The position numbers and the translations under genes were made by a program. The notes beneath the pieces are model-generated. The model saw only the letters and a list, made by a program, of their open reading frames with translations, did not search any database and was not told where the DNA came from. Below are positions 1 to 10,500 of a stretch of DNA of 12,923 nt, one piece after another (position 1 is the stretch's first letter; the number at the start of each line of letters is the position of its first letter). Source of the DNA: an uncultured archaeon (GTDB lineage: Archaea > Thermoproteota > Nitrososphaeria > Nitrososphaerales > CALBXV01); NCBI GenBank assembly GCA_937890045.1, contig CALBXV010000356.1, positions 1 to 12,923 of the forward strand, in the 5' to 3' direction.

Positions 1-2
1 AA

Positions 3-476
3 ATGCTTTGGGGAGCAAAGCAAGAAACGGATGAAGCTAATAGGCAAATAGGAGTGATTGATGACCAGCTAGGTGGTCTTCAACAGTCTATGAGAGATTT
101 AGGAGAGGCTACTGCAGCTAAAAAAGAGGTTGGTAGAATGGAATTTGGTACTGGTGTTACACAACTTGGGAGATCAACATCTTATGGTATGGAAGATATT
201 ACTGGAGCATCACAATCTGCAGCTAAGAAAAGTGGTTTAATATCTGGTGATTGGCAAGCAGAGCAAAGAAGAGAAAGAACTACTGAGTCTTATGGGGCTC
301 AGATACAAAAACAAGAAGACGCATTTAGTAGAGATATGATGGCTATTGACGAAATGTACTCAACAGAAGCCAACAAAATTGATGCACAAACAAAATCTCT
401 TAAGGCGGAGAGACAGAAACATGCCACGAAAGGTGACTTTTGGGATAACGTGAAGCGAGGAATGTTGGGGGGATAA
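3..476 (+). CDS. Small coiled-coil virion-type protein, probably 5'-truncated
   Basis: This is the end of a reading frame that is open up to the window edge and stops with TAA. The ATG at position 3 may be internal, because only two bases precede it and no ribosome binding site can be examined. The visible 157 residues are very hydrophilic, rich in Gln, Glu, Lys, Ala and Met, and contain no cysteine. Two predicted helical or coiled-coil stretches (about residues 5-45 and 88-150) flank a Gly/Ser-rich centre that includes GASQSAAKKSG. There is no catalytic motif, signal peptide or membrane segment in the visible part. The stop codon shares one base with the start of the next gene, so the two are almost certainly co-transcribed and translationally coupled. 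I do not recognise a family. By position, next to a giant putative virion polymerase, it is plausibly an internal or connector-associated structural protein; that role is inference. Confidence 0.75.
   Translation: MLWGAKQETDEANRQIGVIDDQLGGLQQSMRDLGEATAAKKEVGRMEFGTGVTQLGRSTSYGMEDITGASQSAAKKSGLISGDWQAEQRRERTTESYGAQIQKQEDAFSRDMMAIDEMYSTEANKIDAQTKSLKAERQKHATKGDFWDNVKRGMLGG
467..472 (+). promoter_or_regulatory. G-run acting as probable ribosome binding site for the 357-residue protein
   Basis: A run of six G lies inside the last codons of the upstream gene, ending 3 bases before the ATG at 476. A GAGGA at 457-461 is a second candidate but sits 14 bases away, farther than usual. Because the upstream stop and this start overlap as TAATG, re-initiation by terminating ribosomes may matter more than either SD-like site. 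Confidence 0.4.
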
Positions 477-1549
477 TGCCTAGCGGACTACAAGACTTAT
501 TAAAAATTATAGATATGGGCTACGAAGCCGAGCAGAGGTCTGAGGATAGACAAGTCCAAACGACCCTAGCTCTATTAGAATCAAGTGCCAGAAGGATGCA
601 ACAGAAGGAAGCTATGGCTCTCAGGTCAGAGAAGTATGCATTTGAGAAGGGAGCTAAGTTACTCGAAGTTGCTCACGATGCTAATGAGATGACAATGACT
701 AAACTATCTAATAGTATGTTTAGTGATTTTGGTGGAGGGTCATTTGATCCTACTGATGTAGATAGCAAGACGGGTACTGGGTATTATAAAGAACTTTTAA
801 AAGCCGCTGGAATGAATGTTAATAAGAATGAGACTGAGCTTGATAAATATGGAGTAGAAATATATAACGCTATTATTGGATATGCAACTCAGCCAGAAGC
901 CTATCGTGACAAGATGTTAGATTTAGGTGAGGGGATTCTGGAGATGGACTATACGCAAAGAAACGATGATGGATCACCAAAGGCAGGCTCCAAGTTAGAA
1001 GCATTAGTCAAGATGGGGGTTGTGAAAGATGGTACCTTTAAAGGCTTACAAGCAATCCCAGTTGCACGTGCGAATGAGAGAGATATAGCTAGGGAAGTTT
1101 TAGAGTTTTCAACAGGTGATTTTGAGATACAGTCTCCTATTGGGATAAGAACATATGAAGATGTTTTTGCAGCTAAGATTGCAGACCAATTCGAGCAAGA
1201 AGATGTATTTGATTCTTTAAATCAAATTGAATTTGCATCTTTATTAGAGAGTATGGGTAGAGACCCAGACAGAGCTAAGAAGATGGCGAGTCTACATAGT
1301 AAAGAAGGGGTATCAGGAGTTAATGCGTTCTTAGCTAAAGGCTCGATGGGACGTAGCCCCTCAGCTAAGGCTGCGGATGTAAAGGTGGGTGAAAAACGAT
1401 ATGACCCAGTTGAAGGAGTTGTTTATGAAATAATAAGCGTTCCTGATAATACGGCAGAGGGGAAATATTTAATTAGGGATGTAGATACTAACAAAGAAAT
1501 TAGAGTTCCTTCATATATAGCTGGTCAGTTAGAACTCCGAGTCCCATAG
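476..1549 (+). CDS. Hypothetical phage structural protein, 357 residues, helical N-terminus
   Basis: The frame starts at an ATG overlapping the previous stop by one base and ends at TAG. Residues about 5-75 are strongly charged and helical, with heptad-like spacing (LQDLLKIIDMGYEAEQRSED onward), followed by a Gly/Asp-rich loop around FGGGSFDPTDVD. The middle (about 100-285) is mostly predicted helix with no recognisable catalytic motif. The last 55 residues form a beta-rich unit beginning VGEKRYDPVEGVVYEIISV, which looks like a small barrel or strand-rich binding module. No signal peptide, membrane segment or cysteine is present. It is separated from the giant gene by only 22 bases on the same strand, so it belongs to the same transcription unit. 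I do not recognise the family. A virion-internal protein or an assembly partner of the giant protein is the most reasonable reading from context, but no motif proves it. Confidence 0.85.
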   Translation: MPSGLQDLLKIIDMGYEAEQRSEDRQVQTTLALLESSARRMQQKEAMALRSEKYAFEKGAKLLEVAHDANEMTMTKLSNSMFSDFGGGSFDPTDVDSKTGTGYYKELLKAAGMNVNKNETELDKYGVEIYNAIIGYATQPEAYRDKMLDLGEGILEMDYTQRNDDGSPKAGSKLEALVKMGVVKDGTFKGLQAIPVARANERDIAREVLEFSTGDFEIQSPIGIRTYEDVFAAKIADQFEQEDVFDSLNQIEFASLLESMGRDPDRAKKMASLHSKEGVSGVNAFLAKGSMGRSPSAKAADVKVGEKRYDPVEGVVYEIISVPDNTAEGKYLIRDVDTNKEIRVPSYIAGQLELRVP

Positions 1550-1559
1550 GGTTTCGGAT

Positions 1560-1563
1560 GGAG
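1560..1563 (+). promoter_or_regulatory. Shine-Dalgarno GGAG for the giant protein
   Basis: GGAG lies 8 bases upstream of the ATG at 1572, inside the 22-base gap after the previous TAG. This fixes the start of the giant gene. The ATG at 1558 just upstream is in another frame. Confidence 0.65.
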
Positions 1564-1571
1564 ACAGTATA

Positions 1572-4500
1572 ATGGGAGAAAATTTAACTAAGACTCTCAG
1601 AAAAACTTTAGCAGAAAGAAATATAACAATAGATGACAGCGCCTTAGGTCAGTTAGTATCAGATTTTACTTCAGGCAAGTTTAACCGACCTAGAACTCTC
1701 TTTCCTCCCACTCAAGGTATTCAGACTACAAAGAAACCTCGTCCTGCATCAGGCGGGGCTAAAGAGATTGCTGGTGATTTCTGGGGTCAGCTTACGTGGG
1801 ATTTCTATGAGTCCGCTACTGCAGGCCTTGGTTCAGAATTTTTGTTTCCAGAAGCGTCTGAGTCACTAAGACAAGCGTTAGGCGCTGAAGAGTCTAGCTT
1901 TCTACCGATGGGCGGAGAGAGAACAATGGCTCAAACTGTTGGTGGAGTTATTGGTGGAGCAGCTGGTTTCTTTGCACCTATTAAATGGATAGGATTAGGT
2001 ACAAGAGGTCTTGTATCTGCCGCGAAGGGAACGAGAGCTGCTATTAGGATTGCACGTGGAGATGCTGCTAGAAGAGCTGCTACTCAATTTGGAATGTCAC
2101 AGCAGGGTGCTAAAACCGCCTTAAAGGGAGCGATAAAAACTAAGGTTAAGACTTCTGCGACTAGCAGGTTGACTGGCAAGCCAAAGAAATTCCCTAGTTA
2201 TAAAAAGCAGATTGCTGGTAAGGCTGGTATTTATGAGTCAGGTAATGCATTAGCTATACAAACATTTGAATCAGGATTGAGAGCAACGTCTGTGAAATCT
2301 CTCATGAAGCAGGCTAAAGCAGAAGGTCTTGATATGACTAAAGAAAATGCTATTGAAATATCAAATGCGCTAATTAAGGGTATTAGAGAAGGTAGGCACA
2401 TTAATACGTTTGGTGCATGGGGAGCTAAGATGCTAACTAGAAAAGCCAGTCCAGCAGAGATGGGTAGGATTGGTGGTTACATTACAAAGTTTGCTGACGG
2501 TTTTGTTAATTTTGGTATATATAACGCGGCATCTGAAGTGGCTCTATCTCATAAAGAAGGTAGAGATTTTCGTGTAAAAGATACTGCCTTTAATACATTT
2601 ATGTTTGCGGCTATGCTCCCTCTTGTAGAAGCTATCCCTGGTGGAACAACTACTCCAATAAGAAAGACTTTAAATGATTTCTGGAAAATTGCTAAGCGTA
2701 AACCTAAGTACAATCAAATGGGTACAAATGAGTTGAGATCATACGCGCAAATGATTATGAGAAAAGATAAAGATCATAGTATTGAAGTAGTAGTAGATGG
2801 TGTGAAGCATACATTAAATAGGGAGGCAATTGCATCAGGTAGAATTGGGAATGATATACTCAGGAGATTTGTTGATAAATGGTATACTAAAAGATATAAA
2901 GATTTTCGGACGATAACAGGGAAAGAAGTGGGAAGAGATATAATTGAATCAATCCCTAGACTAGCTGTAGGAACTATGTTTTTTGCTGGTGGATTGCCTG
3001 GCTTTCAATCTCATGATGGTCAAATACATTTTAACGGTGGGTTACTTGATCCACAATTTATAGCAGAAGCAGACCCTGCAGAATTTCTTACACACGCATT
3101 GGTTGGCGCTTTCTTTACTAAAAGACGTAAACCCCTTAGTAGAGAAAAAACTGAGCAAGCAAAACATTATAGGTCTAACTATCAAGAGCAATTAGAAATT
3201 CTCAGGCTTATGGGTTCTGCGCCTAGGCACGTTAGAACGATGGTTGAAGTAATGGAGATAGGAGAAGAAGAAGGATTGTGGGGAGCTGGATTACTTAAGC
3301 AACCTACTATGAAAAGGGTCAAAGAGATTTTTGATGAATATCTTCAGAGTGAAGAGTATCAATCTAGAAAAGAAGCGGGAGTTGCTGAGGGCGAAATTAC
3401 AGAAGATATTATCAACAAGGCTTTTAATAAGTATTTCTCAATGAAATCTGCTGAAGCTGCAGCTCTAGGCGTATCTGATGTAGATCAATTTCTTCCTTCC
3501 CCAAATGATTTAAAATTTCTAACAGCTGCTGAGAGATCAGATATTGCTAGAAAACTGAACGAGATTATAGTTAATGCTGATAAAGAGCAAACGATTAAAG
3601 ATGTGGGTTGGGAGACGGCAGAGGTAAGAGCAGAGAATGAGGTCGCAGAGAGTAATATTAGATTACTTGAGGATTCAACTATTGCTTTTGCTAATACTGC
3701 TGGTTTAAAGTACAGGGACAATAGAGGTAAGAAAGATGGGAAGATACAGTTTGAAAAAATCTCTGGCTCTGAAGGTGGAGATTTAGGCTCTTTTAATGAG
3801 TATCATAAACTGATTGACATTCTTACAAGAATTGGCAGGGCTGAAACAATGTCTACTAAAGAGGGGAAAAATCTTTCAGAGATTACTCCTCGAATGAAGG
3901 AAGAAGCTGCTACAGTATTATCTAATCTAAAAAGAGATACTATTACTTCAACCCTTGGTTCAGAAGCAGATATATATATTGACGCAGCTGACAATAGAAT
4001 GATTGATGGGGTTTTTGACCATCATAGGAAGAAACTTTATGAAAGAATATTTGATGTAATTGAGAATAGAGCAGATGTTGTTACTGATAAGGACAAGCCA
4101 ATCCTTAGAATCTTTGAGGAGGTATTTGGCACTGCTGATACGAAGGTTAATGATAAGCTTGGATCATATAGAGTTGTAGATAGAACTGGAAAGGCAACTG
4201 AAGAGGAGATTGCTGGGTTACAGGAATCTGTTGACTCCGCGCAAGTATTAGCTGTTCAAAGCAAAAGGCAGGTCAGACAAATATCTAGAAATGAAACGAT
4301 AGATATAGATGTTGCAAGAAGGCTGCAGAAGCTAATGAAAGAGAGGGGATTTTCTCAAGACATGGTCTTTGAAGATACCGTTACTCTTAGAGAAGAAGTA
4401 AGTAGATATTTATGGGAAAGAGGTCGTGGATCGCTACCTCCAGACGTAGCATCTATATTGGATTATTTAACTGTTGGCTCCGAAGCAATTTTCCCAAGAG

Positions 4501-7500
4501 TTACTAGTGAAGGCGGGAGACAAGGGATAGCAGTCCCCAATAGAGAAACATTTAGAAAGATGCTAATAGAAAATGAGTCTCGTCTTGGAGAGCCAGAGAA
4601 TAGGGCAGAATTAAAAGAGTATATGGAAATATACGAAAAACTTCATGAGAGGTTGAGTGTTGTTAAGGATTTGGTTATAGATGCTGGAGATGAAGGCATG
4701 TATAGTCGTGATGGATATTTAAGAGATGCAGGAAGAGAAATAGATGTTCCTCTTATGTCTAAAGCTTTAAAGAAAATTAAGAAGCTACTTGATTATAATG
4801 TTTTAGTTGAAGAACCTCTTCACAATCTATTTAATGCCTTAGATTCATCAAAAGATGGGGAGGCCTTGGATGCATTAGGAAAGTCTTTAAAGAATAGGTT
4901 CTTATCAGAGGGTATGGAATGGAATGTTGCATCTATGGAGTCTTCAATTCATGCCTTAACAGAAATGGCTAACTCTAAAAGGCTTACAAAGGCTGGATTA
5001 AAAGATGTAGAAAAAATTATAGTAGAACTTGAAAATGCAGTTGAAGCTGTAAAGGAAGTAGAGGCATCATTAACTGGTCAATATGAAGGCTCCGATACAA
5101 GAGCAAATGCTGTAGCACAAACAATGCAAAGAATTTCTGGCAGGATGTCTGGCGTGAGAGATAGAGCTCTTGCTATTCAGAGTCGTGATATTCTTCAAAG
5201 AACGGAAGCACAAAAAGTTATATTACAGATGCTAATTGATGGCCGTAGAGCTGTTAACCGACCACAAGTGTCAAATATGTTAGGTCAATTAAGAAGTTGG
5301 CTACTAGGAGAAATGAATCAATCATCTCAAAAGGGTAGGTCTGAGGAGCAATTACTTGAGGATTTTGTACAGAATAGAGGATGGGGTCCTTTACAAGAGT
5401 ACTTACAAACTGTAAGAGTAGTAAATCAGAAACTTGTTAACCCTGAAGCTGCCGCTCGGTATGAACAAAAGATAGCAGAAGAATCATCTGCATTTCTTTC
5501 TAGACAGGCTGCTGTATCGGCTTCTGTAAATCCAAATACTATAGCTGTTAAGCATGGTGGTATAATGCTTAATAAAGAGACTGGTAATTTTGATGAAAAA
5601 TTAAGAGAGCGTATTGTCAGGGCTACTCTTGAGGATACAGAGAGACTTGGTGCGGATTTGAGGAGAAAGATACCAACGGAACTAATGGATGTCCTCAATG
5701 AGATCATTAATGATGTTAAACAGAATGCTACATCTCGATCAAAAGAACTATATGATACTCAAAAATTAGAAGCCAGGGCTGGTGAGACTGTTGAAGAAGC
5801 AGTAATCAGGCATAGTAATGAGGTTGTTGATGAGTTTGTACATTATGAAATACCTAAGATGGTTGCAACGATTGTTAATACCACCAAGCCTATTGTTTTT
5901 ACATATAATGCAAGGCTAAAGACACTAGTCCAAGACCCAGACGCTGTAAGAATGAGAGGGTCTATTGAAGAATTTTCAGCATGGATAAACCCAGAGGGAG
6001 AACCAAAACTTACAAATATATCTTATCTTTCCGCTGAGGGTATAACTACAAAAGGCAGAAGGGTAAGCATACACCAGATAGAAAATGTTTCTGTCGAAGA
6101 TACTCCTACTGATTTCAAATTCACTGCTGAGATGTCCAGGTCTGCGAGGAAAGAAGGTGATTTGGACAGAGCTCGTGATCTTACTGAGGATAGAGCGCAA
6201 GATGGTATATGGAGAAGACTAGCTGTTTCTCAGGGTGATGACATGCTTTACGATGCAACGATGTTATCTGAAAATCAAACTCGTTTTGCTAACAGGGTTC
6301 GAACATGGTATGACGAGAAACTATCTACATTATCTGGACCCCAAGCCGCAGGATTTGAAAGACTCTTTAGACGTTCAGTTGAATCGGTTGAATCTAATAA
6401 TCTCAATGAAAGCAGGTCAGAAGAGAGAGTATTGATGAGAGCAATGTATTATAATTTTATTAATACTAAAGGGTTCAATGATTTGATGGGTTCTAGAAAT
6501 ATTGAGGAGATGAAGAGAAATTCAGCTTCTATATTTAAGTATGCACATCTAAGTGAAAAAAGAAACGCAACAGCATTTGACCCTATTATTGAAAATGCCC
6601 ATGAAAGATTAATTAGAGAACATATTGATCCTAATGATCCTCTAGCTGTTGCATATTCAGACGCACGTGCTAAGGGTTATAAATTTGATGTTGGTATTCT
6701 ACCAGATGAAATAGCCAATCACCCCCTGTTTGGAGCTAGGCAACAAATTCTTAGGCAGCTAACAGATGCTTTATCTGATCTAACTTCTAGGAATCAACAA
6801 GCTGGTGAGGCAGGACAGTCTATACGAGATATGATTGATAGGATTAATGCTGGTGAGTACGCATCTCTTGAAGAGACTACTTCAAATATGGATGGAGCTG
6901 CTTACTTAGGTACTGGTGCTGCACACATTGCTTTTGCCCAACAAGGGGCGGGATTAGGAGAAGGTCGTGGAGGAGTTAAACCTTTGATCCATCATAACAG
7001 TGATACATCAACTCTTATAGGAAAGCAAAACTTTTTCTATGACCCAGTACTTGCAACTTATATGGATGCCAAAGGAATTGATATTCTTATGGGTCAGTCA
7101 TCAGCTAAATTTCATACTGGAACACCAATAGAGGGAATTGGATTTAACCTAAATCCAATGCGATTTAGTCGTAATTTTAGTTTTATGGAGAATCTTGGCA
7201 GGGGAATTGAGAGTAATTATGATGCTAATAGAAATGCTCTTGTTATTGACCATGCTGACGTAAGCACAGCTTTCGCTCCTAAAGCATTAGAACGTGGTCG
7301 TGTAGTAGATGCTATTCATAATTGGATGAGTACATCAGAGTCATCTGATCTTGTAAAATATATGGGATTACCTAATAATATAGATTTGATTATGCAAGAC
7401 GCTCAGAAGTTGAGTGGTGTAGCTAGAAATGCAGAGGTTAGAAAACTCCTTAGAATGATGGATGAAACAGGTGCATTTAAAGAATATGGTAGTCATTCTA

Positions 7501-10500
7501 TGGTAAATAAGATGATTAACTGGGGTCTTGACACACAAGATATACTAATACAAAAGCAGATTCTTAGAATGTTCAATAAGCAGACCATAGGAAGGCTAAG
7601 TGCACCATCAAGTGAGAATGCTGGTACTTCTGTATTTACACCGAACCCTGATCTTAAACTTCCTACTTATAGAGTTATAAACTTTCAAGAAAGGGGTGAC
7701 CATAGAAGACAAACAACATATGGAGAGATTCTTCTTCCAAATGAAGCTGCTGGTAGAATTACACATACAGACTATCGTGATATTCCTATTATCTTTGCAA
7801 CCAATAATGGTACTGGGCAAGATATAGTTCGTATTTGGAACAAAGAGACGAACAGTTCACAGTTTTACGATCAGACTATTGGAAGAATGAGCCAAGGTAG
7901 AGCCACAAGGGGTATGCGTGAGTCATTACAAATCGTTGATACAATTCTTAGAGATAATGTATCTAGGCTTACAGCCCAGCAGATTAGCGACCTTGTACAA
8001 GGGACTGGCCCTTCTTTTAGAAACTTACCAAGTCATGTGAAAGCTATGTGGGTAGAAAAATATAAGGGGCTTGCTGGAAAAAAATATGGAGAAGCACAGA
8101 AGAAACTGAAGAGCCACAATGCTATGGTTGGTCACGTTAGCTTAAGAATACCTAGACAACAGATGGGTGATATGGTTATTAATAGAGTTAAGGGATACAA
8201 TCAAGACCCTCTTAATGGAAATGTTGTAGGAGTTAATTCTTTAGATGTATTAACCAAGCATCAAGGAGATTTTGATGTAGATAAGTTGTTTTGGTATGGT
8301 GATGCTCCACGTGGAGTGTGGAAGATGGCTTTAAGAACATCAGGTTTAACTATTGAACCACATCCTTATACTAAGTCAGAGTGGAGGGCTGATCTATTTG
8401 AGAATGAGTTTAATATGACCAAATCTGCTGGAACTCTTCCTCTTGATACTATTAATAATTTAAAGGCTAACAATGAGTCTAATAAACGTCTTATAGGAAG
8501 AATTGTTAGAATGAATCACTCTCTTACTTTCTTACATAATGTAGGATTGCAGATGGGTGATGCTATAATAAAGCCAACACGTGCTCCCGTAGAGTCAGTA
8601 TTTAATCGTTTAATAGGGGACTTAGGATTTACAGAGGAGGGACAGGGTGGAATAGAAAGTGGCTATAGAGCTAGACAAGTAATGGCGCAAAGATTAAATG
8701 ATGTGGCAAGTACAATACTAGACCCTCACAAAGGGGCAAGCAAATTAGCTTATGCTAGTGAACAAGAAGTTATGGATTATATATTATTTAATAGACTACC
8801 GACGGGAATGTCTCGGGAAGAACTTCCTGCTGAGAGACTTCATGGTCGAGACTCTCAAGGTAATGAGATAATTTCTAATGAGAATGATCGTGGTATCTTT
8901 AGAGATAGTTATAACCTAGAAGGTAGCAAGATGGATGTTACAAGAGATATTATTCGTGAAATGATTATGACTACTGGTAGACCTCAAAGAGTCTTTAGTG
9001 GAGTATTTGATGAGACTGGGCAAAGACAGCCTGAGTACTGGGAATTACAGAGGATGCAGGGTGATATGCGTAGTTTCTATGATAATCCAAATGCGTATAT
9101 ATTTCATAGATTGTGGAGACGTTACGGATACAGTGCTGATGGAAAGAGGGATTCAGAAAAGCAGTCTGCCTTACTAGATATGTTCTTTAGAAACGATACA
9201 GGGGGGTCTCGTTATAGGGATATAAAACAATTAGAGATGGATATTTTTGATCCTAAAGTAAATGTTTCGTCAAAGATTAACAGAGTTATTCGATTTGATG
9301 GAGCAGACAATTATGACCAGTTTATGCAGTCAAGTCCTGCTACATATTCGCTGAAGAGATTAGGGGAATCAAATATTTTTTCACAAGGGAGTCCTAATGC
9401 GAGATATGACCTTCATCCTTATCTTAAAAATGTAATGACTCTTAACCAGACCTTTAGTGATAATGTTGCATTACTTCGTGCAACGAGAGAGCCTGGTGAA
9501 GAAATTGATTTTGTAGAGATGGATAAACTTTGGAATAATATTACAACATCGAAATTTGAAGGAGATAAGATAGGTGCTATTGAACTAAAAATGGCACAGA
9601 AGAGAAATGCGATGCATCAGATAATAGAGTCTGACAGGAGACAAATTGAGGGATATATAGATTACTTATATAGTGAAAGATTTGTTAATGAGACAAGGCT
9701 AGACAGGTTAGTAGATAAATATAATAACTTAAAGCAGATGGAAAGTTATTTTGAGCAAAGGTCTATAAAAGATTTTGTTGATCCTGAAGCCTTTGGAAAA
9801 GTTGAAGAAGGCGCAGATAGATGGGCAAATATTAATGTACTAACTGGTAAGGGTAGGAAATTTACTAATCCTGAAAAGACTAATAAAATAGTATATGAAG
9901 TTAGATTTAATTATGATAAACAGGCCAATGATATTGTTGGGAAATCGTGGACAAAGAAAAACTTAGCTGGGTTTGATAATACTCCTGATGCATATAATAT
10001 ATTAAAGAATCCTATTGTATTGTCACCAGGTTTTTCTACTTACTTAAAGAGGGGAAGAAAATATGTTATTCTGAACAATCCTATTAGGACAGTTCATATG
10101 TCAGACTATCAGGCTCAAGATGGGTTGGCTGCCTTAGCTGCAATAGAAACATATAATCCTGAGAGTTTTAGAGTACCACTTGAAGATCACATGGTTCGCA
10201 GGTTTTATGATGATGTAGATGCTACATATAATGCAGTTAAGCGTATTACAACTCAATCTTTTAAAGCTTTTATAAGTGAAAAGGTTATGGGTAATGAAGT
10301 ATATGCTAAGTCAGCAATAGATACTAACTACTGGCTAGATAGATTATTTACAAATTATGGAAGAAGATTTGAAGATGGTCAAGAGAATCCATTTAGGATA
10401 CAAGATATATATGAGTCACTTATTCAGCCTGAACCTATATCTGGCGATCTAACAATGGCAGGGGGGCAGGCTTATCCATTATTAAGACAAAACGCTAGAG

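Noticed and set aside
1547..1591. Stop-codon reassignment (TAG or TGA read as sense), known in some crAss-like phages
   Set aside because: The genes end in TAG or TAA with well-placed downstream starts, and 3136 codons contain no in-frame TAG or TGA, so the standard bacterial code explains everything.
3485..5707. Antisense open frames at 3485-3721, 3803-3994 and 5426-5707
   Set aside because: They lie wholly inside the giant gene, have no ribosome binding sites, and read as Ser/Leu/Ile-rich shadow peptides.
5976..6435. Antisense frame 5976-6200 and sense frame 6235-6435
   Set aside because: Both overlap the giant gene in other frames, are short and have composition typical of chance frames.
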